Below, piece by piece: positions 8,180 through 16,819 of a stretch of 20,832 bases of DNA. Position 1 is the stretch's first letter; each line of letters begins with the position of its first letter. The notes under the pieces are model-generated. The model did not search any database, had not been told where the DNA came from, and saw only the letters and a program-made list of their open reading frames with translations. A program made the translations under genes and the position numbers. Source of the DNA: Coptodactyla brooksi (lineage: Eukaryota > Arthropoda > Insecta > Coleoptera > Scarabaeidae); assembly GCA_033557675.1 (NCBI GenBank), contig JAWQRM010000638.1, positions 1 to 20,832 of the forward strand, given 5' to 3'.

Positions 8180-9550
8180 TAAGCAATCTCACATGTCCTG
8201 CTCTAATTGTATAATTTCTGAGTCTTTACACCTCGCTTGTAAGAAGCTTCCAGTTTGTCCATTCTAGCAATCTCTGCAACTTGTATATATACCAATATAT
8301 TTCGAATCTAAGACATTTTTCAGGCATGGATTGCTGAGATGTCATCGAAACATCAAGCTGGTTGAAATACATTTTTAAGCAACCAGAGCAAGTTTCACTT
8401 CCTGTTCCTTCTGCTTCTATACTTTTGCACCCTTTTTCGTCAATATGAAATTATCTTTCCCATTTGCATTTTCATAATCTCTGATCTCTCTACGATCATT
8501 GTTCCTTTCTGATTGCAAAGTGGTTCTCAATTTGTTGTGGTCAAGTTTCGTTTGATCAAAGCCCAGTCCACTGTTTTATAAAGGTGGAAACCCATTCCAC
8601 TATACATTTATTGATTGGATGCTGGCGTAGTTGCTGCAATTTTCCGTCTCAATTAAATAACACGGTGTTGTTTACAGAAATCTGTCGAAATCCAACGAAT
8701 TTCGAGGCAATCCGTTGATAACACCTTTGATCACGACCGTAATTATAAAGCAATTAGAATCGCAATGCTGCACCGGTCGGCAGAAAGAAATCTCGTTAGC
8801 AGCCACGTTGTAATTAGCCGGGTACATACATGAAGGAATAACGGGTAAAGGTTTATTGCATTATCTGTTTTTATTTTTTGTTCGAGTGCAGGACTCTACA
8901 AAGGATATAACGATAACAAGTTCAGGCTTCGATAACACACCCACCGAAATAGATGAAAAAATGAGACGTGAGATGGAAGCTAAGTTTTCCCTTTTCGCTT
9001 ATTTTTTCTTCTTTAATTTTCATTAGTATGACAGTTCGACGAATTACCCCCTAGATAACCTGTCCGCATGTGTCGGGAGGAGATAGGACGTTGGAGGAAC
9101 ATCATTTCGTACTGGATCATATGAGAGATTGTATCCCAACGAATTACGACAGGATTATAATCCTAGTTCGTGCCAACGGTGCCTAGATGCGAGGTCGCGT
9201 AATCTGGTTTATAGTTTTTATGAACCCGTGATAAATGAACTTGTTACGACGCGTTATGAACGCATCAATGCAATGTACATCATATTGGGGCCATTTAGGT
9301 ACACCGTTAGCCGAAAATTTCGAGGGACAGAATTAGATTTCATCTGTGAAATGAGAATTCCTGTGTGGCGTGAAATTCGGTTTGTATAATCCCATACGTG
9401 CTTTATTGCTATGCTTTATCCTATTGTGATCTCTGCTACTAAGCCCGTTTTACAGAAATTATGAAATAAAGAAAAATAGACTTGAAACAGAAGTAGTAAG
9501 GATGTCTTTTGTCAAAATCATTATTACTATATTGAACCATTCTTTAATTT
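8180..9550. other. mostly single-copy noncoding DNA inside the inverted repeat
   Basis: From about 8640 the composition is less AT-rich, with non-repetitive text ('gcaccggtcggcagaaag', 'gttagcagccacgttg', 'gccgggtacatacatg'). I found no match elsewhere in the window. Open frames (7988-8176 on -, 9129-9389 on +) do not resemble known proteins; the second has no ATG at its start. It could hold regulatory or conserved noncoding DNA, which sequence alone cannot show. Confidence 0.45.
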
Positions 9551-9559
9551 AAAAAAATA

Positions 9560-10328
9560 GATTAAATTTAAATTAAATTAAACGTTAGTTTTCATCGATA
9601 GTGAACTTTTATTAACTACCAAAACTGACAGTTAAGGAATGAGAGCCATCTGTGAATGTAAATTACAATGTCATTAAAATTCGTTGACAGTTTTTATCTT
9701 TCTTAACTGTCAGAAGTCACAGCATATAGTTAATAGTATACAGTTAATACAAATGTAAGAAACATTCTTATATTTATAAGAAAGAGAGCCATTTGTGAAT
9801 GTGAATTGAAATATCATTGACAGTCAACTTTATCGACTGTCAAAACACTTAAGGCGTTAAACAGTTAGGAAATGAGAGCCATTTACAAATGTGAATTAAA
9901 ATGTTCTTACTCACAATCAAGCAAAAAAGTCAGTGTCAAGCTATTGGGAAACAATGCACAAGTGAAGCATTTGGTGGATGAAATACAGAGTGCTGTTCAT
10001 GAAAAAATCTTTTTGTAAATTTGTCTCGGTGTTTGTATTTACAGAATTGATCCAAAAGAGCTCAAGAATAAGATTAAACCTGTCCGGGACTGGCAGAAGA
10101 AATTTAGGTTGTTTACAATTCACGCAAAAACTACTTTATTTGCGATAAGGTTGAATGATGACTATTTTTGTTTTAAATTACCATGCATCTGAAGCAGTTT
10201 TATTATAACAGTTATGTAAGAATAGTTAGGTACTGTTGTGTGCGAGCCATTTAAATACTTAAATACCATTGTCATTATTACTACGCATTCGCAATTCTTT
10301 AATTTACATTTCTCATTAGCTTAAATCA
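9560..10328 (-). repeat. right arm of large inverted repeat (outside the mariner)
   Basis: This is the reverse complement of 6219-6927 with the same internal order, including the hairpin units ('aatgagagccat' on the + strand at 9638, 9783-style and 9872). It carries ~70 bp at about 10050-10130 that the left arm lacks, and that extra part is coding-like on +. The spacer between the arms is about 2.6 kb. Confidence 0.85.
9908..10192 (+). pseudogene. coding-like segment of unknown origin in the inverted repeat
   Basis: One + frame reads SQSSKKVSVKLLGNNAQ, VKHLVDEIQSAVHEKIFL, a stop at 10016-10018, then VCIYRIDPKELKNKIKPV, RDWQKKFRLFTIHAKTT and on to a stop at about 10190-10192. The stop lies in a 30-bp stretch bounded by GTAAAT and TTTACAG, which looks like a vestigial intron but is too short to be a normal one; removing it would keep frame. 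Charged, amphipathic composition differs from random AT-rich frames. The left arm carries the first part (KIVSVKLFGNNAQ...) on its - strand and has lost the second. I recognise no protein; it may be a transposon protein remnant or a captured host exon. Confidence 0.4.
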
Positions 10329-10334
10329 CAAAAA

Positions 10335-10640
10335 AAAACGAAAGTAATTTCGTTTCTTTTTGATGAAAATGAAAGGCACTTTTCTTAGAGAGTATAAATA
10401 TTTTATGTTGAATATACACAACATTTTGGTCCAACTCTAAATTTCCTGACAGAAGGAGTAATAAGTTAATAAGCAAAATGTCCGAAAGTGCTGTTTTTGA
10501 TTCTCCATCTTTCATAAAACTCAACTCGAAAGCAGTTGCACAGAACTGAACAAAATATTTTCACACATAAACTTTGCTACATCAGCTGTCAGAATATATA
10601 ATGCATGTACGGTTTAGAATTAAATTAGTTGGTTAATTCT
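10335..10640 (-). mobile_element. internally deleted mariner (mellifera type), - strand
   Basis: On the - strand: leader with 'taaaccgtacatgcattata' and 'ttctgacagctgatg', an ATG at 10506-10508 opening MENQKQHFR, then a large deletion straight to GNLELDQNVVYIQHKIF near the transposase C-terminus, and a truncated right end 'acgaaattactttcg'. About 300 bp remain of ~1.3 kb. The left terminal repeat is eroded: where the copy at 16332 has its terminus, this copy reads 'gaattaaccaactaattt'. Its 3' flank equals that of the mariner at 5586 and its 5' flank equals that of the mariner at 16332, so it links the two repeat groups. Confidence 0.8.
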
Positions 10641-10990
10641 ACTAGTCTAGGTTTTATGACACCATTTTAATAGCCAAGTTAAATATAAATAGTACAATTG
10701 GTAAAACCATCTATTACACTGGAGACATCAACTTGTTTCAACTGTTTCATCACATCATGAAGCCATTTTCTGAATGCAAGGATCTGACCTGAAATGCTAG
10801 ATGAGACTAGATGAGTATTTACCCTGGAAAACTTACCCCATCTCGGATAGTTTATCATCTGAAACTCCCATTAATATTTCTGGGATTAAATGACCTGCTG
10901 GACGACTTCGCAACTTCATAGTTACGCACAATTACATCAATGTTTCATAGAAAAGATTTATTTTAAACCCAGACTGCCTGCCTTCTATTG
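10641..10990 (+). repeat. repeat family G, copy 1 (inverted relative to 16000-16331)
   Basis: It matches the reverse complement of 16000-16331. Shared blocks on the + strand: 'gatctgacctgaaatgctag', 'tttaccctggaaaac', 'tttatcatctgaa', 'attaatatttctgggatt', 'tgctggacgacttcgcaac' and 'attacatca'. Read on - it stays open for about 35 codons (RSRPAGHLIPEILM...), but a stop follows and changes between copies do not look synonymous, so I do not call it coding. Confidence 0.75.
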
Positions 10991-11194
10991 TACCAGGTGG
11001 GCTATGGATATGGCTACGGAGAACATGCCAGGATTACGTGTTCTTTTAACATGAGAAACGTAAGGGATTAAAAAAAGATCTATAAAATAAAGCTATATAG
11101 GAAAATAAAGGTATTTAACAAAAAATATCACATCAAAGTTGTGCATTTTTTAATAAAACATTCAAGTTTAAGGTCAAGTTTAATGAAAAATGAT

Positions 11195-11252
11195 CAGTTA
11201 ATATTTCTGGAACTAAAACACATGCTGTTCAACTGCAACTTCAACTGTGTTG
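11195..11252 (+). repeat. repeat family G, short diverged fragment
   Basis: The text 'cagttaatatttctggaact' followed by 'catgctgttcaactgcaac' is a diverged direct copy of 10868-10915. Only about 55 bp can be aligned by eye. Confidence 0.5.
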
Positions 11253-11560
11253 CTAGTAAACCAATAATGGTTTAGTTTAATGTGTTTTTATTTTCTTTTA
11301 GAAAGAAAATTACAGCATTAACGTGACAATCCATATTAAAGTATTAAATAGACACATCACAGATTAAAATAAAAGGATTAAAGCATTTAAAAATTCTTAT
11401 TTAAATTGTCCAGAATTAGTTCCATTAGTGTATAAGATACACACATTCCCCTTTGTTTGGTATATTTTGACACAGAAGGGTATCTTGAGGCAGACCTTCA
11501 AAATGTACAACAATATTTACACTTTTAACAACAGAAAAGAATATTAAACGGCCGGAGTTA
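11253..11560. other. AT-rich noncoding stretch
   Basis: Nothing recognisable lies between the G fragment and the palindrome. Confidence 0.4.
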
Positions 11561-11686
11561 ATATTATTATTATAATTTTTAGGTTTTTTGGCCGTGGTCT
11601 ATTACCTTTTCTTTTATTTCTTGACATTTCATCAGCTTCTGTGGCTGACATCTTCAAAAATCTGTCAATTCCTCTTTTGTTACAGA
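11561..11686 (-). repeat. left arm of coding-like palindrome
   Basis: This is the reverse complement of 11791-11917, roughly 85% identical by eye. On - it encodes VCNKRGIDRFLKMSATEADE, then MSRNKRKGNRPRPKN. The frame continues upstream on - through DLEGQT. Both arms keep the peptide open, so the duplicated unit was probably protein-coding. The host element is unidentified. Confidence 0.7.
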
Positions 11687-11717
11687 CGGTTTGACCTTCT
11701 AGGTCACTGAACTTGAA

Positions 11718-11960
11718 ATGATGTTGACAGATCTATATATGTCTATATCAGTATGTATCTATCTATATGTATCTATAGATTATAATATTGTCTGCAACAA
11801 AAGAAGAACTAACAGACTTCTGGAGATGTCAGCCACAGAAGCTGACGACACGTCACAAAATAAAAGAAAAGGTAATAGACCACGACAAAAAAAAACAACA
11901 AATACAATAATAATATTGTTAGTGTTATTTGCAACTTTTTATATGCTTGTTAATTATTAG
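11718..11960 (+). pseudogene. open frame over palindrome loop and right arm, unknown
   Basis: The 80-codon frame starts inside the loop microsatellite, so its N-terminal third is probably not real. The part from residue ~27 (VCNKRR) to ~56 is duplicated in the left arm. A basic middle (NKRKGNRPRQKK) is followed by about 15 hydrophobic residues that could span a membrane but may simply be AT-rich read-through. I do not recognise it. Position next to Penelope-like fragments makes a retroelement origin plausible, without proof. Confidence 0.3.
11791..11917 (+). repeat. right arm of coding-like palindrome
   Basis: On + it encodes VCNKRRTNRLLEMSATEADD, then TSQNKRKGNRPRQKK, followed by a hydrophobic stretch (IIILLVLFATFYMLV) and a stop at 11958-11960. 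The loop (11687-11790) carries an irregular 'tctatatgtatc' microsatellite. The ATG-containing hairpin GTCAGC-cacagaa-GCTGAC is preserved in both arms apart from one base. Confidence 0.7.
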
Positions 11961-12250
11961 ACTATTAACTACTTACAAATCATTCAATGTCTCTCTGCTT
12001 CTGTGGCGTGAAGTTAGCCTTCAGACTAACTAGAAATATCACGACGATATTGGAGTTGCAGGCAAGAAGTAGCTATTCCTTCCAACAAGAAGATTCACTC
12101 AATTTGAGCTTCCAACCTCACAACTGCAATTTAATTTTTTGAATGAAATATGTGTTACTCAATAATTTTCAAAAATTGTGCTTTAATATAAAAAAAAGCT
12201 CTTAGTTGGGTATTAGAAGAAATGGAGATCTGTGGTCTCAGGACAAGGAA
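11961..12250. other. noncoding stretch before the PLE
   Basis: No gene or repeat is recognised here. Confidence 0.4.
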
Positions 12251-12253
12251 AAG

Positions 12254-12850
12254 CCACACTTATATACCTACCCTAATTACTTTTTAATGGTTCCACTTAC
12301 TTATAATTAGGTTTTAATTACCCTGTCCTTCCACCCAGCAGGTCAAAAAGGATTCAGGCAGGTATAGGGGCATGGCCGTTATTAAATATTTTATTTTTGT
12401 TTTGAAAGATTTTCGCTGCATAAAATTAATTATTTTAATTAACTTTTTAATGAAATCTATTTTATCATTTATCCTGTGCTCCTTATACCTATTTTAAGAG
12501 ACCTACACGTTTGCCCGATGTAACTTTTATGGCAATTAGTGTAGCTTATTTTATAAATCCCCGATTTATCTTATCTTTTGAATTGCCTAACCGATTTCTA
12601 ATATTGTTGTTAATAGTAAATATTACTTTAAAATCGAAGTTCTTTAACATATTAGCTAACTCTTTAGTGGTTTTATCATAGGGGATTTTAATGAACTGTT
12701 TAGGATCTTCTTTAACTGCTGCTTCAAGAGTAGTATGTTTACGTAAGTCGATTTTAAATTTCCTTTTTCTTAAAATGTTATGTATTATATTATTATTAAA
12801 CCAGATGTATAAAGCTCTTCAATATATTTAAGTTCTTTACATTATACTTA
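12254..12850 (-). mobile_element. Penelope-like element fragment, GIY-YIG endonuclease part
   Basis: On - a stop-free run of about 79 codons (from + ~12800 to ~12563) reads FNNNIIHNILRKRKFKIDL, ...EDPKQFIKIPYDKTTKEL, ...VIFTINNNIRNRLGNSKDKI. After one frameshift comes KSGIYKISYTNCHKSYIGQT, with the GIY motif at + 12553-12561 and YIG at 12514-12522, spaced as in the GIY-YIG endonuclease of Penelope-like retroelements, followed by CRSL and the 3' tail shared with 22-236. The Cys in TNCHK and CRSL agree with the family pattern. The polypeptide is broken and the RT domain is missing on this strand, so it is inactive. It lies head-to-head with the RT fragment on +. Confidence 0.88.
12728..12845 (-). 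repeat. inverted segment shared by the two PLE fragments (- copy)
   Basis: On - this carries 'attgaagagctt' ... 'taatacataacattttaag' ... 'ggaaatttaaaatcgac', the same element region as + 13255-13372. The copies therefore overlap in element coordinates and point away from a junction near 12850. Confidence 0.75.
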
Positions 12851-12861
12851 ATTTTGTTTAG

Positions 12862-13600
12862 AGGAACGTTTGGAATACCTAAGGAAATCGAGGTATATAT
12901 TAAACTTATTAAAATATGCATGGATTAGAATTACTTCAGATTTAATGGTAAATTCTTTAAACAGACAGAAGAAACAGCAATTCACCTTTTCCAGCTAATG
13001 TCTTAGTGGGCTTTTTTGAAACCAACTTAAAACAAAAGCAACCCTAAACTTTGGGTTAGGTATGTAGATGACGTGTTTGCGATTTTTCACATTTTTTGAC
13101 ATTTTGACAGTTTACCATTCTTGATAAGAGTGCCATTGAAGAATTTATTAGGGAAATTATTTCAGAATATAAAACAATAAAGTTTACATGTGAAATAGAA
13201 GAGGAGGGGAAATTAGCTTTCCTTGATAAACTAATAATTAAGAACGATGATAAACTGGAACTTAAATGTATTGAAGAGTTAGCTATATATATATAACGGG
13301 TTTAATAAAAATATAATACATAGCATTTTAAGAAACAAGAAATTTAAAATCGACATACGGTACACAGAGCACTTAAATCACTTTAATAATTATAAACCAG
13401 AGAAATTACTTCGGAAAAGTTTGAAGCGGAGAAGAAACAAAAACGAAAATATTAAAGCTTTTATACGTAATCCGATTAACATCTGAACTTTTGATGGTTC
13501 TGTTGTTTGCTGCACTGTATCAAAACGAAAAAGACCTGCAAGAAAGAATGTGATGAATGGCTTAATAAAATCTGTACTGCGAATGATTGACAACTAGCAA
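12862..13600 (+). mobile_element. Penelope-like element fragment, reverse transcriptase part
   Basis: On + the frame reads PKEIEVYIKLIKICMD, a stop, NYFRFNGKFFKQTEETA (the FxFNG...Q motif before the palm), a frameshift, FPANVLVGFFETNLKQ, another shift, then NPKLWVRYVDDVFAIFH with catalytic YVDD at 13061-13072. After a further break an open run ILDKSAIEEFIREIISEY, KTIKFTCEIEEEGKLAFLDK continues to a stop at about 13294-13296; FNKNIIHSILRNKKFKI follows in a shifted frame and corresponds to the start of the - strand fragment. At least four frame lesions make it dead. RT type is that of Penelope-like elements, not of LTR or LINE elements. No GIY-YIG domain follows on this strand. Confidence 0.88.
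13255..13372 (+). repeat. inverted segment shared by the two PLE fragments (+ copy)
   Basis: It carries 'attgaagagtta' ... 'taatacatagcattttaag' ... 'gaaatttaaaatcgacatac'. The predicted peptides differ little (FNKNIIHSILRNKKFKIDI against FNNNIIHNILRKRKFKIDL), which suggests two copies of one coding element. Confidence 0.75.
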
Positions 13601-13796
13601 TTGATGTCATGTAGTTGAGAATTGAAAAGTTGCGTTATGCAGAATATTACCTTTTTTGCAATAAAACAGAATTACTGTGTTTACGGTGTATTGATCAAAG
13701 CTAGCTGTGCAAATCAACAACAACACACACAATATATTAACTCTTCACACAGTTCGCACACACATAATTGATTGTGGAGCCTTTTATATTCAATTT

Positions 13797-13836
13797 TGTG
13801 TCAACGTTTCGACAGACACCCCCTGTCGTTACGGGC
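13797..13836 (-). ncRNA. weak hammerhead-like stem-loop
   Basis: On - the helix GACAG-ggggtgt-CTGTC is followed directly by GAAACGTTGAC, like helix II plus GAAAC of PLE-type hammerheads. The upstream box (CCCGTAAC) fits CTGANGA poorly and a clear GTC cleavage site is not placed as expected. It lies 200 bp beyond the RT fragment, in the opposite orientation. It may be a decayed motif or a chance hairpin. Confidence 0.25.
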
Positions 13837-13879
13837 AGGAATGCGTTCGTCCAAAATTCCAATTAACACCAGTTTTTTA

Positions 13880-14740
13880 TTGGACCATTAGCGACTGTAC
13901 CATTATTGCGTTTACCAAATGTTCGCATTTCGGTAATTATTGTAAATTTTCATGCATTATGACTCGATAACGATGGAATTTGAAACTGTGCTGGGCGCCA
14001 TGTGATAAAATATTAAAGAGATGCCCGTTTTACGGGAGGGGTGTAATTTTTCTCCGGGGAAATTAAATTTTATTTCCCGGGAGTCGACAAAATCGCGTGT
14101 TCAAGCATAAATCCAAAGTAATCATGCATCGGATTACCGAATCGGTTGTGTAACGTTTTAACGAAGAAACACGACAGTTAACTTATCGGTGTTCCAAATA
14201 AAGCAAGCTGAAATACGAAGAGGAATCTCTTTAGTCGAAAAAGAAACGTCAGCGACGTAATTAACACGGGCCAGATGAAAGCTCTTCCTTGCACGTGTCC
14301 CCCGTTCTCGATAATTTTATCGGGCATTATAAGTAGACGCATAAAAACTTTGATATTGGGAACAATTCACCGCCGTCTCGAACTTTCTCACTTATTGGCC
14401 GAAGTGATGTTCATTCTCTATTAGTTCCGTTAAGTCGTTGGTCGATATTAGACGTGACACAGCTGAAGAAGGGTATCCGGTTTCTACTATGGGTGGGGGT
14501 ACAAGAAAAAATGAGAAAACTTTATTAGTTCTTTAGAAATTCTATGTAAAAGTTTTCGAATATTAATTTTGCTTTTGACATAAAAATTAATCACCTAAGC
14601 AGTACCTAAAGTATTGTGACTCAGAGAGAAAGCATTGAAGAGATTTCAAGTAAGGAACGCCACTGGTGAAGATAAAAGAACTATTAATCATGATTTGCTT
14701 AGGCGCTGTTCAATCTCTCGGTAAAGCTCTGGACTGTAGG
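13880..14740. other. mostly single-copy noncoding DNA
   Basis: Composition is more balanced at 13960-14460 ('ttctccggggaaattaaatt', 'gcgacgtaattaacacggg'), with no repeat partner in the window and no recognisable protein. It includes a perfect 14-bp palindrome 'cgataattttatcg' at about 14309-14322. Confidence 0.45.
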
Positions 14741-14793
14741 TTCCCAAAGTGGTCTATAAGGACCTCTGAGGGTCCATAGACCACTTCCAAGAA
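14741..14793. repeat. imperfect palindrome resembling a hAT terminus
   Basis: 'ttcccaaagtggtctat' - aa - GGACC - tctga - GGGTCC - 'atagaccacttccaagaa' forms a hairpin with an 11-bp perfect outer stem (AAGTGGTCTAT/ATAGACCACTT) and an inner GGACC/GGTCC stem. The text 'ggttcccaaa' beside such a hairpin resembles subterminal sequence of hAT-type non-autonomous elements. No partner terminus or 8-bp target duplication was found, so the class is a guess. Confidence 0.45.
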
Positions 14794-14869
14794 CTCCAAT
14801 ATTATAATATCATTATTCTTCAAAGATTTATATATAATTCCTGCACCAGTTATTAAAATTTGAAGGAAA

Positions 14870-15685
14870 TATGCATTTGTTCACACTTTTTTTGCCATGA
14901 AAAACCATATTTTGATACTTTAATAATACATTTACCAGAACAAAATTATTAGTAAAATGAACGCTATTGAGTAGTTTTTATAGTAGCACAGCATGTGACT
15001 CCACAGCCATTTATAGTAATTTACATGATAAATCTGGTGAAGCTCTACCACTATATGTTAAAATCATGATTTTCTTTTAATGCAATTCAGCTTTCGATAT
15101 GGCTTATGTTGGTTTGTTACATTTGCCTGGCAATCTTTTTCATTTGATGTCATTGTATAATTCACTTCTCAACACCAGTTATCATTCGTTTCAAAAATGG
15201 ATCTTTTCATTACGAATGGGATACAAATTTGCATTAAATGAATCTCTTTCAATTCATGTGGACCCCAAATATCGAGCTTTTTAACGAATCTAAGCTTCTG
15301 CAAATGCTCCTTGATAGTTGAAAGATGAACTTGGTACTTTTTGCTAACCTCACGTGCTTAAATACAGCGATCTTATTCGATTTTGGCTTTCATTTCAACA
15401 TCCCTTAACCAATTTTGACAAGCCCTTTCTGTTATACAAGACAGTCTCTTTCTTGCCTACAGGAAAACAAAACAAAATATTACGAAAATGCTCCTTTTTA
15501 CATTCCAAGTTAAACTCAGCACCAAACTAAGACCTGCTCATAAAATTATACCCAAGTTACTTTGGAAGCAAGATAGAAGAGCCTGTTAGAAAACACCAAA
15601 AGAAATAAGTCATTTCATCTCCAGAAATCAGTAAAAAAAATACCAAAACTATTTATTTGAGAAAATCGAAATTACTTTTGTAGCA
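14870..15685 (-). mobile_element. decayed mariner (mellifera type), - strand
   Basis: On -, 'caaaagtaatttcgattt' near + 15660-15682 is the left terminal repeat. A degenerate N-terminus reads ECKKEHFRNILFCF and, after breaks, ACQNW. A clean 61-codon run at + 15175-15358 reads AREVSKKYQVHLSTIKEHL, QKLRFVKKLDIWGPHEL and on to NDNW: the second helix-turn-helix and the linker (canonical WVPHEL) before the first catalytic Asp. Further on, LYNDMK and KAELH match the LYN-VKRKR and KAGLH region with stops, and QNMVFHG may be the remnant of the VFHQDNAR motif. The third Asp and right terminus were not found. Confidence 0.75.
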
Positions 15686-15689
15686 AAGT

Positions 15690-16000
15690 GATATATTATG
15701 AGTTTTGGATTAATTTTTAAGCAAACACAGCTATGGGATGAATAATCCAAATTGTATACTGTTTAAAGATGTAGTAATTTCAGTGTTATACTACCTCTTT
15801 TCACAACCAGCTTTTGTAGATAAAATGTTTCAGCTTAAGCTCGAATAACTTTCAAACCCTTACAGCTGGACCTATAAATAACTATAATTTTTCATTATTT
15901 TATAATACGGTTTTCATATTTGCAGGTTTCATATACTTTCCTAAATTAAAACCATTTTAAAACAGCATGCAATTTTTTCAGGTTGTTTTAAAATAATGTA
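15690..16000. other. AT-rich noncoding stretch
   Basis: No gene or recognisable element lies between the mariner and the G repeat. Confidence 0.4.
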
Positions 16001-16331
16001 TAATACAAAACAGGTGGTCTGGGTCTGAAATAAATGTTCTCTATGAAACTTCGATGTAATTATGAATAATTATGACGTTGCGAAGTCGTCCAGCAGGTCT
16101 TTTAATTCCAGAAATATTAATGGTAGTCTCAGATGATAAATTATTCGCGATGGGGCAAGCTTTTCAGGGTAAATACGCGTCTGGTCTCATCTAGCATTTC
16201 AGGTCAGCTCTTTGCATTCATCATTTGACGATGAAATTGAAAAAAAAATGATATCTTCAGTGTAATACTTGGTTTTGCTGGTATTAATAAAAATAGTATA
16301 TAAGCTGGTATTATAAAACAGACTACTGGAA
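16000..16331 (-). repeat. repeat family G, copy 2, left flank of a mariner
   Basis: This is the inverted partner of 10641-10990. The alignment runs up to the mariner terminus ('taaaacagactactggaatt' against 'taaaacctagactagtagaa'). As with the 847/5536 flanks, homology extends beyond the transposon, pointing to duplication of flank plus mariner. Confidence 0.75.
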
Positions 16332-16612
16332 TTAGTGGGTTTTCGGAAAGCAATTTCGTTCATTCTAAACCGTACATGCATTATATATTCTGACAGCTGA
16401 TATTGCAAAGTTTATAGGTGAAAGTATTTTGTTTGGTTCTCTGCAATTGTTTTCGTTTTGTCGTATGAAACATGGAGAATCAAAAGCAGAATTTTCGGCA
16501 CATTTTGCTTTTTTATTACAAAAAAGTCGATGTGTATGAAGAAGATGTACTGACAGAATACCAGTGTCAAAATTGGTTTGCAAAATTTTTTTGCAAAAGT
16601 TTGGAAAATTTC

Positions 16613-16651
16613 CTGCAAGTTTGCATAATTTTTGGGAGCTCTTTCCAAAAT
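16613..16651 (+). repeat. 39-bp direct repeat inside the mariner, copy 1
   Basis: It starts 'tgcaagtttgcataattttt' and ends 'gggagctctttccaaaatt'; 37 of 39 positions match 16781-16819 at an offset of 168 bp. A wider copy of 'aaytggtttgyaaaattttt' precedes both. It looks like template-switching filler at the internal deletion breakpoint. Confidence 0.75.
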
Positions 16652-16780
16652 TTTTGGGAGAATACCACTATCAATATAAAGTGCACCGATATCAATTGGA
16701 CAAATTGCATATTTTTTTGCACACCAGTTTGCAAAATGCGATTTATTATAAAATTTTCTAAACTGGTTTGTAAAATTTTT

Positions 16781-16819
16781 TGCAAGTTTGTAAAATTTTT
16801 GGGAGCTCTTTCCAAAATT
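16781..16819 (+). repeat. 39-bp direct repeat inside the mariner, copy 2
   Basis: Partner of 16613-16651. The tract between them ('accactatcaatataaagtg', 'ccgatatcaattggacaaat') matches nothing else seen in the window. It creates a long - strand frame (16412-16921) that I regard as fortuitous. Confidence 0.75.

Noticed and set aside
9129..9389. 86-codon + frame
   Set aside because: It begins at TTG rather than ATG, shows no protein motif, and has no splice-site or repeat support.
11625..11665. Possible hammerhead in the palindrome (CTGATGA with GAAA nearby on -)
   Set aside because: No helix II lies between the boxes. The visible hairpin (GTCAGC/GCTGAC) overlaps the box instead, and the sequence reads as peptide in both arms.
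13707..13970. 87-codon + frame
   Set aside because: It spans the suspected hammerhead-like hairpin and intergenic DNA, and its translation has no family resemblance.
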